NCBI GenBank assembly: GCA_946626785.1
Contig: CAMOUY010000005.1
Location: forward strand, 1 to 47,071
Direction: 5' to 3'
DNA length: 47,071 nucleotides
DNA from: UBA9732 sp003456855
GTDB taxonomy: Bacteria > Spirochaetota > Spirochaetia > Sphaerochaetales > Sphaerochaetaceae
Part shown: positions 7,327 to 15,075 of the stretch, piece after piece
Numbering within the stretch: the stretch's first letter is position 1
Layout of the letters: the number at the start of each line of letters is the position of its first letter
Notes under the pieces: generated by a model
The model's database searches: none
What the model was told of the DNA's origin: nothing
Seen by the model: only the letters and a program-made list of their open reading frames with translations
Position numbers and translations under genes: made by a program

Positions 7327-10112
7327 GAAAGCTGGTTTTAGCGATCATCCTGACAGCGGCGGTCCTTCTGCCGCTGTCTGCGTCAGTGACGGGTGGAACA
7401 CGCGGTCTCAGGACCGCCTCCACAGAGCACTTCGACATAATCTACCAGCCTGAGAGCGAAGAGACCGCAGCACTGCTCTACGACAACTGCGAGGACATCT
7501 ACAGCTCCCTGGTCGAGTTCTTCGGAACGGACCCCAAGCTCCACATCCCGGTCACGGTGACCAAGGAGTTCAAGACCCTCAACGCCTACTACACGAGCTT
7601 CCCGGCCAACAGGATAGTCATCTTCGACACGATCTCAGAGTCGGGTTCCCTGAGTGTCTATCCTCAGACGATCCTCTACATCTTCCGCCACGAGCTGACC
7701 CACGGCTTCCAGTTCAACTACAGAGGCCCCTTCATCAACGCACTGTCCAAGGTCTTCGGTGACCCGATAAGCCTCTCTCCGTTCCTCTACATGACAAAGA
7801 GCCTCTCCGAAGGCGGAGCGGTCCTCTCGGAGAGCACCACGGGCTACGGCAGAATCAACGACAGCTACTCGATGCAGATAGTCAAGCAGGCCAAGATAGA
7901 GGGCCTTTTCCCCAACTACGTGGAGATCGCAGGCGCCAGGGACACATACCCGGGCGGCCTTCTGTACTACAACTTCGCGGCCTGCTTCATGCAGTTCCTC
8001 TCCGACACCTACGGCCAGGAGAACATAGCCACCCTCTGGGTCAGGATGGGAAGACCGGGCTTCTTCGAGAGCCTGAGCCACATGTACAGGGAGCGCACCG
8101 GCAAGACCATCAAGGAGCTCTGGCAGGACTTCTACGACTCAATCGAGGTCCCAGAGAACACAACAGAACCAACAACAATCGAAAACCAAACAGGCACCTA
8201 TCTCAGCCCAGTGCTGACCGCTGACAACAAACTCTACCTCTACCATGGAAGCACAGGGGCAGTGGTCCAAGCCAAACAGACAGAAGAAGAAACAATAGAA
8301 ACAAGGGAAATACTCCTGAACCCAACCAATGAGATAAGCATGGGCATCTCACAGGACGGCACAAGGCTCCTGATCCCGAACATCCTGGAGACCAGTGCAG
8401 AAGTCCGCCTCTACGACCTGAAGACAGGCAAGCTCCTGAAGAGGTTCCAGGCACAAGAACAAAGCAAAGAAGAAACAGAAAACAAAACCTACATCTACAG
8501 GTCCGGGTGCTTTGTCCAGACGGAGGATGCCGAGTACATTCTCCTTGCCTCCAATGCAGGCCAGAGAACAAGGCTGAGCCTGATTGACCAGGAAACCTAT
8601 GAATCGATCGAGGGCAAGACGGTGGACCTTGGCTATGATGTCGTTGCATCGAGCCTCACACCGATAGCAGCAAACCAAACAGCCTTCATCCTCAGATACC
8701 AGGGAATCGACCACATAGCCGTTCTCGACGTAGAGACAATGGAGATCAGGATCCTGGACAACCCTGACAACATCAGGTTCATGTCGCTTTCCAAGGGCAC
8801 CGACGGTGAACAGGATGTGCTTAGCTTCGTCTGGTATCCGGACGATGCCAAGAGCACAAACCTGGGACGCTATGGTGAGATCAGAAGCAACGAAATAGAT
8901 AAAGAGAAGGCAACGGTAAGGCTGAGCCAGACGGATGTCTCAGGCAGCATGATGGAGTGCATAAGAGTCAATGACGAAGTGATCTTCACCTCCTATTACT
9001 ACCAGGAGAGAAACCTCTCGACAATCAAAATCAACGAACTGAACACAGACCAGACAGAAACAACACTCAAGTTCAGCAAGTTTGACGAATCGATGGCTCC
9101 AGGAGTTGATACAACACAACTTTCAGAGGCTTCCAGGAAGTATCATTCCATCAAATACTTCAAGGACGGCATCCTGATACCTGCAGCCGATGTCACGTTC
9201 GGAGACGGTACCTCGGCTTCCGGCCTTGGCGTGAACTGGATCACGATGGATCCTACGGAGACCTTCCAGCACACCATCAATGCAGGCTGGACCCAGGGTT
9301 CTATAGGTCTTTCCTATACACTTGACTGGACCTCATCACCGATCCAGCAGATAAGAGTAAGCGGTCTCTACGGGGTGAATGACAAGGTTGAGGATGCAGT
9401 CCTTCCAAACGGCTTCATGATGCTTGGAGCAGGGGCCGATGTGAATCTTCTGAGCTGGACGTTCGGAAACCCGAACCACTACATCTCCATTGATGACAGC
9501 TATGACTTCACCTTTGCCAGGAACAACAACACTGGCGCCTGCGCCTATGACCACAGCAACGTCTTCACCGTTCTGTACCAGAACGCCAGAAGCACAGGTT
9601 CGGGCCTGTACGAGACCCTCGGCTTTGCGGCCCAGGCACGATTGGACATGCTGGACCCGAGTCTTACGTTCGCCGTCCAGGTGCCGAGGCTTCTGTGGTG
9701 GAGATGCACAGGCAGGACCGTTACGAATCTTCCCGCGACGTTCTCGTTCTCGACCGGCTACTACTTAGACAAGAACTATCTGCAGCTTGTGGAGTCCGTT
9801 AACGTGACCTTGTTCAGCCAGGAGATCCAGAGGGGAATCTACTTCATGAACCTGTACTCACAGCGCTTCACCGTCAAGGCCCTGTACAGGACAAGCCAGC
9901 TCTTCATGCTTGATGAGAATGAGATGGACTTCAGGCACCATCTTGAGGTGTCCGCGAATCTTCTGTTCACACCGGTCTTCGGAGCATACCTGTCAAGTCT
10001 TCAGTTCGCGCTGAACGTCACTGTCCAGACAGACTTCAGGGGAGCACATGGAGCAAGTGCATGGTTCAACGGTACAGGTGTGACGATAGCCTTCGGAGCT
10101 TACGGAGTCTGA
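7323..10112 (+). CDS. Large secreted HExxH metallopeptidase with C-terminal beta-rich region
   Basis: A 929-aa exported protein. It has a typical signal peptide (MRKLVLAIILTAAVLLPLSA). Residues ~25-290 form a gluzincin-like peptidase domain: HELTHGFQF at about 122, and ~45 residues later SEGGAVLSES, which supplies the likely third zinc ligand. Residues ~290-600 look like beta-propeller repeats (DGTRLLIPNI, RLYDLKTGKLL). The last ~300 residues are beta-rich with alternating aromatics and end TIAFGAYGV, compatible with an outer-membrane barrel. It is probably periplasmic or surface-exposed. Substrate is unknown. A Thr/Gln/Glu/Asn-rich stretch near residues 278-330 has unusually A-rich codons. 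The 3' end overlaps the convergent gene by 13 nt. Confidence 0.75.
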   Translation: MRKLVLAIILTAAVLLPLSASVTGGTRGLRTASTEHFDIIYQPESEETAALLYDNCEDIYSSLVEFFGTDPKLHIPVTVTKEFKTLNAYYTSFPANRIVIFDTISESGSLSVYPQTILYIFRHELTHGFQFNYRGPFINALSKVFGDPISLSPFLYMTKSLSEGGAVLSESTTGYGRINDSYSMQIVKQAKIEGLFPNYVEIAGARDTYPGGLLYYNFAACFMQFLSDTYGQENIATLWVRMGRPGFFESLSHMYRERTGKTIKELWQDFYDSIEVPENTTEPTTIENQTGTYLSPVLTADNKLYLYHGSTGAVVQAKQTEEETIETREILLNPTNEISMGISQDGTRLLIPNILETSAEVRLYDLKTGKLLKRFQAQEQSKEETENKTYIYRSGCFVQTEDAEYILLASNAGQRTRLSLIDQETYESIEGKTVDLGYDVVASSLTPIAANQTAFILRYQGIDHIAVLDVETMEIRILDNPDNIRFMSLSKGTDGEQDVLSFVWYPDDAKSTNLGRYGEIRSNEIDKEKATVRLSQTDVSGSMMECIRVNDEVIFTSYYYQERNLSTIKINELNTDQTETTLKFSKFDESMAPGVDTTQLSEASRKYHSIKYFKDGILIPAADVTFGDGTSASGLGVNWITMDPTETFQHTINAGWTQGSIGLSYTLDWTSSPIQQIRVSGLYGVNDKVEDAVLPNGFMMLGAGADVNLLSWTFGNPNHYISIDDSYDFTFARNNNTGACAYDHSNVFTVLYQNARSTGSGLYETLGFAAQARLDMLDPSLTFAVQVPRLLWWRCTGRTVTNLPATFSFSTGYYLDKNYLQLVESVNVTLFSQEIQRGIYFMNLYSQRFTVKALYRTSQLFMLDENEMDFRHHLEVSANLLFTPVFGAYLSSLQFALNVTVQTDFRGAHGASAWFNGTGVTIAFGAYGV

Positions 10113-11542
10113 GTCTGAGCCTGGATGAAGTTCACGTGGATCTGCTGAAGAACCTGTGAGTCGACGACCTCCATCTTGGCGATCTCTCTCCAGGTTCCGC
10201 GGGTCTGGAATGTGAAATCAACGGTCTCCTGGGTCTTGTAGACCTCGATGCCTGCATCTGCCACAACGGAGTTCGTCTCATCAACTATGTTGTCCGATGT
10301 CCAGAGTATGACAGTCGCCCTGAACACGTCATCGGAGATCTGCTCAACAGACACCTCTGTGATTCCGTAGATGGTTGTGCCGTACTCGACGTCAGGCATG
10401 CCGTTCTCGATCCAGGTGCTCGCCTCGATGAAGTGTGACTTGCCCTCATAGGATATCTGCATGGTCTTGGAGACATGCAGAGTTGTGACCGTCATCAGGT
10501 CCGGGCCGTCATAGCCGTTCTTCATAGGCTCGTCCATGGCCGCCACGTCAAGGTTGTTGACTGCGTCGTAGTAGTACTCGATTATCTCAACCTCGTTCAG
10601 GTCCTTTGTAAGAGGCGGCTTGACGGCTCTCCATACATAGAACGCTATGATGCCTGCAACAGCCAGAGCACCCAAGACAATCAGGAACGTCCTGAAGCCC
10701 TTTGTCCTCAGGAAGGCCTTGACCTTGGCTCTCTTGGAGACCTTAGCCCAATAGCCCGAGAGTGCAGGGTTCGTTCCAGGCTGAATAGATGAAACATCCA
10801 ACTCAGCGTACTTGTCCAGGATCCCCCTGAAGTATGCATATGGCTTCTTGATGCCGAACTGGAACTTCCTGTTGTCAGACAGGGCCAGGTCGATGTCCTT
10901 GCAAAGACCAATAAACGGGTCATCCTCGGATTTAGGAGGGAAGAGCAGGGCCATTGGAACAGCCTTGAAGTTGTTCTCGCGTACCTCAGGTGCCTCGAAC
11001 GGGACCTTGCCTGTAAGGCTGTAGTACAGGAGCTGGAACAGGAAGTGGGCCTTTCCGAAGCCGTTGACGCAGTTGTGCGCGTACCAGATCTCCTTGTCAC
11101 TGTGACGCAAGGCATCGACTGAGAACCTGTCCACGATGTCACCTAGCTGTGAAGTCAGAAGAAGTATATCCCCGTTCGGGAAGACCCATGCGTTTGAAAG
11201 CGGGATGCTGTCCAGATTGGTGTAGAGCTTTCCGTCAGCGTTCTCCAAAGCATGGGACAGTCTACGCAGGATATCAAAGCAGTATGGACGTAGGGAATAG
11301 GCAAGCTCTGAAAGAGGGGAAGGCAGCTCTGTGATCAGATCATTCTCATAGAAGGCCAGGTAGCACATGTCTCCCTTGTTCTGCACACCGATCCAGTTGA
11401 CTTCAAGCATCTGGCCGTTGTGGTAGAGAAGGGCGCTCTGTTTGTTCTTCGGAACCTCAAAGCCCTTCAGGGCTCCAAGATCGTCTGCAAGGTGCAGGCA
11501 GAGTCTGCCGGCCTCAAAGAAAATGTCATCTCTGGTCATCAT
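10100..11542 (-). CDS. Membrane protein with degenerate kinase-like domain
   Basis: A 480-aa protein with an N-terminal cytosolic domain (~1-270), a single TM helix near 285-310 (FLIVLGALAVAGIIAFYVW) and a C-terminal ~150-residue extracytosolic domain that could be NTF2/Cache-like. The N-terminal domain resembles a protein-kinase C-lobe: a DGKLYTNLDSIPLSNAWVF stretch where the catalytic loop would be, and LFQLLYYSLTGKVPFEAPEV, typical of kinase helix F onward. No HRD or DFG motif or P-loop is visible, so it is likely a pseudokinase. The start is ATG 11542 (MMTRDD), which overlaps the TGA of the upstream gene and has AAGGAGG 10 nt away. A 33-nt longer start is possible. Confidence 0.6.
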   Translation of the reverse strand: MMTRDDIFFEAGRLCLHLADDLGALKGFEVPKNKQSALLYHNGQMLEVNWIGVQNKGDMCYLAFYENDLITELPSPLSELAYSLRPYCFDILRRLSHALENADGKLYTNLDSIPLSNAWVFPNGDILLLTSQLGDIVDRFSVDALRHSDKEIWYAHNCVNGFGKAHFLFQLLYYSLTGKVPFEAPEVRENNFKAVPMALLFPPKSEDDPFIGLCKDIDLALSDNRKFQFGIKKPYAYFRGILDKYAELDVSSIQPGTNPALSGYWAKVSKRAKVKAFLRTKGFRTFLIVLGALAVAGIIAFYVWRAVKPPLTKDLNEVEIIEYYYDAVNNLDVAAMDEPMKNGYDGPDLMTVTTLHVSKTMQISYEGKSHFIEASTWIENGMPDVEYGTTIYGITEVSVEQISDDVFRATVILWTSDNIVDETNSVVADAGIEVYKTQETVDFTFQTRGTWREIAKMEVVDSQVLQQIHVNFIQAQTQTP

Positions 11543-12096
11543 ATCGAAAATGCCTCCTTCCACATGAAAGCGCAATTGGTCTTCTCATTATTACTAATCA
11601 AAAAAAGCGAAGAAGGAAAGTTCCTGCGCAAAATATCCACCACAAAAGAGCAGGACCCCAAACTACAACCCAATAGATAGCACACGGGCACACCCGGGAA
11701 AAGCAGGGACAGATAGGGTGCCACAATCTCCAGCGAGCACTCCTCGGAGCACACGTCATCGGAGCGCACAACAAGATCCGAAACAACGGAAGGCACACTC
11801 AAAGGCACGCTCCAGTCCGTCCCGGCAAGGACTCCGTCAACAGGGGCATAGATTGCATCCACAGCATCCCCGATAGGCCCCTTGTGCAGAGGCCCCAACA
11901 CAAACACAGACGGAAAAGACCTACCACGCAACGACCCGAACACCGAAGACAATGCAGATGAACAGACCGACCAGGACGCATGGGGAACACAGTAAACAAA
12001 CTTATCCAATTGATGGTCCGAACAAGCACAATCAACAAAAGAAATTGATGAACAGGCATCAACCGGGTACATGATTCCTTCAACCGATGTCCTCAT
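11539..12096 (-). CDS. Short, divergent Memo-like protein (AmmeMemoRadiSam protein B family)
   Basis: A 185-aa protein that follows the Memo fold pattern in order: MRTSVEGIMYPVD at the start, YCVPHASWSV in place of the family PHAG(Y/F) motif, VFVLGPLHKG in place of GPsH, and EECSLEIVAPYLSLLFP in place of EHSLEVqlPFL. The two His metal ligands are kept, but the His of EHSLE is Cys here. The protein stops ~80-100 residues short of usual family length and lacks the C-terminal Cys region, so activity is doubtful. Memo proteins are related to extradiol dioxygenases; their bacterial role is unsettled. Composition is extremely Ser/Val/Cys/Leu-rich with T-rich codons. It is coupled by ATGA overlaps to the genes on both sides. 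Confidence 0.6.
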   Translation of the reverse strand: MRTSVEGIMYPVDACSSISFVDCACSDHQLDKFVYCVPHASWSVCSSALSSVFGSLRGRSFPSVFVLGPLHKGPIGDAVDAIYAPVDGVLAGTDWSVPLSVPSVVSDLVVRSDDVCSEECSLEIVAPYLSLLFPGVPVCYLLGCSLGSCSFVVDILRRNFPSSLFLISNNEKTNCAFMWKEAFSI

Positions 12097-13517
12097 TGCT
12101 CCTCCTTTGGAAGAAGCCTTGCGATGCGTGCAGGTTCGGGCTTGATGGTCAGGTTCTTCTCCTGTGTGGGCAGGACAAGGCCGGTCTTGCCGTCCTTGGC
12201 GCGCCTGAGGTATTTGACCTGTGTATAGTAGAGATCGACGCTTGTGTTGTTGCGACCCTTCGAGTAGAGCACCGCGATGTTGGCGGCGTCCAGCAGGACC
12301 TCCAACGGGATGGTCTTGTCACGGCGGAACTTGATGAACACGTAGCCTCCAGGGAAGTCCCTGGTGTGCATCCACATGTCGTTGCCCTTCACATAGTGCC
12401 TGAGAAGATCGTCGTTCTCCTTGGCGTTCCTTCCCGCGATTATCTGGAAGCCACCTGAGGTGGTCCTCACTCCAGGTCCGTTGTACACCTGTACAACCGG
12501 TGCGGTCCTTTCCAGGATTGCACGCAGGTGGCGGATGTTCAGCTCCTCGTCACCGGTGTCCTCCAGGGCACGCTCAAACCTAGCAGACAAAGCCTCATAG
12601 TCAGCACGCAGCCTAGACAGCTCAGTCACTGCGTTCTCATAGGTTCCCTTTGCTCTCTGGTACCTGTCATAGTAGGCCTGGACGTTTGCTCCAGGTGACA
12701 ACTGCTTATCCAACAAAATGGTCACAGAGGAACCGCCCTTGGACCAGTCAACCACCGTAATCCTGTCCTGACCGCGCTTGATCTGATATGAGTTTGCAGA
12801 CAGCAGATCAGCAGTATACCGCAGCTCCTCAAAATCAGCATTTGCAGAGACAGACTTCTCAGCACTCCGAATAGAAGTGGACAGCCGTCCAAGCTCGTGG
12901 TCCCGGCGAGCAGTGACCTGCTTCACCAACGAAGTGTACAGATCGGCAGTCTCCTGAGCCCCACAGGTCCTCTCGATGAACTGGGAGAACGAGGGCCCCG
13001 ACCATTCACGAACAGAGAAATCACGAGTAACAGATGAAGAATCCCTAAGCTCAACGACAAGCTTCTCAGAGCTCATCTCATCACGTCCGGGCCTTCTGAG
13101 AAGCAGATCCTGTATTATGTCATTCTCATCAGTGACGATTATGTTCGCGCCAGGTCCGCTGTAGAAGCGGAAGTATACCCTCAACAATCTGTCATGGTTA
13201 TTCAGCTCCCAGACCACCGCGCGGTCGTAGGGTAGCTGACGGCACGAGACGATGACGGACCCTTCCAGGTTTTTCCTGGCATACTGCTCGAATCTCTGGA
13301 GCTTCTTGGTCTTGCCGACAGACGCACCAGGAGAGAGAACATGAAGACGGCTCTGCGGTGTCCCAATCTCCGTATAGAACAGGAAACGACCCCTGTTGCG
13401 GTCATACAGCTCCCACACAACGGTGTGGAAGTTGCTCTGCACAACCTTCTGGATCTTGGCACCATCCAAAGAGGACTCTGCAAGAATCAGCTCGATCTCC
13501 TTGTAGTTCAGTGCCAT
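12093..13517 (-). CDS. NFACT family protein (RqcH/Rqc2/FbpA-like)
   Basis: A 474-aa protein with NFACT-N (~1-170), a central helical/coiled-coil region (~175-340) and an NFACT-R RNA-binding domain (~350-450) marked by GFQIIAGRNAKENDDLLRHY followed by MWMHTRDFPGGYVFI. In Firmicutes the homologue RqcH binds stalled 50S-tRNA complexes and adds alanine tails for degradation of stalled products. The present protein is shorter (RqcH is ~570 aa), so the conserved role is inferred. AAGGAGG lies just before ATG 13517, and the start overlaps the folC stop by 10 nt. The downstream Memo-like gene overlaps by 4 nt. Confidence 0.85.
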   Translation of the reverse strand: MALNYKEIELILAESSLDGAKIQKVVQSNFHTVVWELYDRNRGRFLFYTEIGTPQSRLHVLSPGASVGKTKKLQRFEQYARKNLEGSVIVSCRQLPYDRAVVWELNNHDRLLRVYFRFYSGPGANIIVTDENDIIQDLLLRRPGRDEMSSEKLVVELRDSSSVTRDFSVREWSGPSFSQFIERTCGAQETADLYTSLVKQVTARRDHELGRLSTSIRSAEKSVSANADFEELRYTADLLSANSYQIKRGQDRITVVDWSKGGSSVTILLDKQLSPGANVQAYYDRYQRAKGTYENAVTELSRLRADYEALSARFERALEDTGDEELNIRHLRAILERTAPVVQVYNGPGVRTTSGGFQIIAGRNAKENDDLLRHYVKGNDMWMHTRDFPGGYVFIKFRRDKTIPLEVLLDAANIAVLYSKGRNNTSVDLYYTQVKYLRRAKDGKTGLVLPTQEKNLTIKPEPARIARLLPKEEQ

Positions 13518-14842
13518 AGAGCCTCCTTGATCACCCCTGCCAGATAGAAGGACCCGCAGGCAAGCACAGGCTCCGAATCGGAAGAATTCTCAAGAACCCA
13601 TGCTAAAGCGGAAGAGGCTGATTCCCGAAGAACAACGGTCTGCCCGGGACGGCGACGTGACAAAAGCAAGGAATAAATACCCTGTGGATCGCTCTTCTTG
13701 AACGTTCCAGGTCTGCAGACCACTATCTTGTCAAAGCACGAGAGCACCTCATCGGCCATTGCATCCACGTTCTTCCCTGCCACACAGCCGAAGATGCACA
13801 CTCCAGGACGACAACCACAAAAAGATGAAACAGAAGAAGAAACAGGATAGATAGAACGAAAAGTCTTAAGAAGCTGTCCCATGCTGTTCTGGGTATGGGC
13901 TCCATCAAGATACAGGGTTCTTTCCCAGTCGATCTTCTCCATCCTTCCAGGCAGGGCCACGGCCTCCAGTGCCAACAACGACACAGATGCATCAAACAAG
14001 CCCAAGGTTCGAAGAACCAGGATGGCAAGTGCACAGTTCTGTGCCTGCACCAGGCCAGGCATGGCCAGATTGAATGAATAAGAGGAACCATCAGAAAAAA
14101 CAACGGAATGCTCATCCAGATGCAATGCAAAGTCCCCAAGATAAGAGAAAGAGGATGAACAGGTCCGGGCCTCTGAGCGAAGAACCTCCAAGGCTTCAGG
14201 CGACTGCAAAGCTGAGAACGAAGGACGGCCACTCTTGATTATCTTTGACTTCTCCCAGGCGATCTTCGCAAGGGTGTCACCGAGTATGTCGCAGTGCTCA
14301 AGCTCTATTGGTGTTATGACGCTTGCCTCAGGCAGGAGGATGTTAGTTGCATCAAGCCTTCCGCCAAGGCCTGTCTCGATGACGGCCCACTGGCACCCAA
14401 GATGCTCAAAGAGAAGAAAGGCGAACGCGGTGTAAAGTTCGAACGTTGTCGGTTCGTTCTCGCCAAGCTGATCGCAGAACCTGAACCCAACCAAAGCCGA
14501 TGCAAGATGATTCCCCACCAAGACAAGATCGGCATCGGACACGAACTGGCCGCACAGTGTGAAGCGCTCGCGATAGTCCGAGACATGGGGTGACATGTAC
14601 AGTCCGACCTTGTATCCCATGGCCTTCAGTCCTGCCGCGATGTAGCTGGCAGTCGAGCCCTTTCCCTTGCTTCCCGCGACGTGGATGGTCTTGTATTTCC
14701 TCTGGGGATTTCCCAGCACGTCCATGATGGCCTGCATCCTGTCCAGACGGTAGGTGCGGGTGCTGTATTTATCTGTCTTCCTCTCCAGATTGGTGAAGTG
14801 CTCCATGTACTCCACCACCTGGTCAAACGTCTTGAATTCCAT
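13508..14842 (-). CDS. folC: Bifunctional folylpolyglutamate synthase/dihydrofolate synthase
   Basis: Mur-ligase-type ATP-dependent enzyme that adds glutamate to dihydropteroate and folates. The P-loop is VAGSKGKGSTASYI at about residue 57. Other family motifs are VIETGLGGRLDATN, the ELEHCDILGDTLAKIAWEKS segment and LYLDGAHTQNSMGQLLKTF in the C-terminal domain. Length (444 aa) is normal. I start at ATG 14842 (MEFKTFDQVVEYMEHF); the track of in-frame sequence upstream is hydrophobic and unlike FolC. A -10 box (TAGAAT) ends 8 nt before the ATG, so the mRNA may be leaderless. The C-terminal third is Ser/Cys-rich with T-rich codons. It heads the four-gene operon down to 10100. Confidence 0.9.
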   Translation of the reverse strand: MEFKTFDQVVEYMEHFTNLERKTDKYSTRTYRLDRMQAIMDVLGNPQRKYKTIHVAGSKGKGSTASYIAAGLKAMGYKVGLYMSPHVSDYRERFTLCGQFVSDADLVLVGNHLASALVGFRFCDQLGENEPTTFELYTAFAFLLFEHLGCQWAVIETGLGGRLDATNILLPEASVITPIELEHCDILGDTLAKIAWEKSKIIKSGRPSFSALQSPEALEVLRSEARTCSSSFSYLGDFALHLDEHSVVFSDGSSYSFNLAMPGLVQAQNCALAILVLRTLGLFDASVSLLALEAVALPGRMEKIDWERTLYLDGAHTQNSMGQLLKTFRSIYPVSSSVSSFCGCRPGVCIFGCVAGKNVDAMADEVLSCFDKIVVCRPGTFKKSDPQGIYSLLLSRRRPGQTVVLRESASSALAWVLENSSDSEPVLACGSFYLAGVIKEALWH

Positions 14843-14850
14843 AGCCCGAT

Positions 14851-14879
14851 ATTCTACTCCAATGCAACTCAGATGTCCA
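14851..14879 (-). promoter_or_regulatory. Predicted promoter of the folC operon
   Basis: Reading left, TGGACA (14879-14874), a 17-nt spacer and TAGAAT (14856-14851), then 8 nt to the folC ATG. A GGAG lies between the boxes but too far from the start to serve well. Confidence 0.45.
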
Positions 14880-14959
14880 CTCAAGACCAGGGGACAAAAG
14901 GTTAGTAGAATTATTTTGACAAAAAAGTAAAAAGTGTCAGAAAAAAACTCAAAATAATA

Positions 14960-14988
14960 TTGCATAACTATGCATATGTTGCTATCAT
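14960..14988 (+). promoter_or_regulatory. Predicted promoter of the acyl-CoA ligase operon
   Basis: TTGCAT (14960-14965), a 17-nt spacer and TATCAT (14983-14988), leaving a leader of about 80 nt. The region from 14881 to 14960 is A/T-rich and contains an additional TTGACA (14916-14921) without a matching -10. Confidence 0.55.
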
Positions 14989-15075
14989 ATAAAGGATTTT
15001 GGCTCGATTTAACCATTAATAGTTAAGCCTAACTAGTGCCTTTTTTTGACGATTATAGGAGTGGGAAGAAAGATA

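Noticed and set aside
8155..8310. Variable region of a diversity-generating retroelement
   Set aside because: The A-rich, Thr/Gln/Asn-rich insert looks suggestive, but there is no template repeat or reverse transcriptase in the window.
10475..10792. Plus-strand frame opposite the pseudokinase-like gene
   Set aside because: Shadow of the leftward coding sequence in a GC-rich region.
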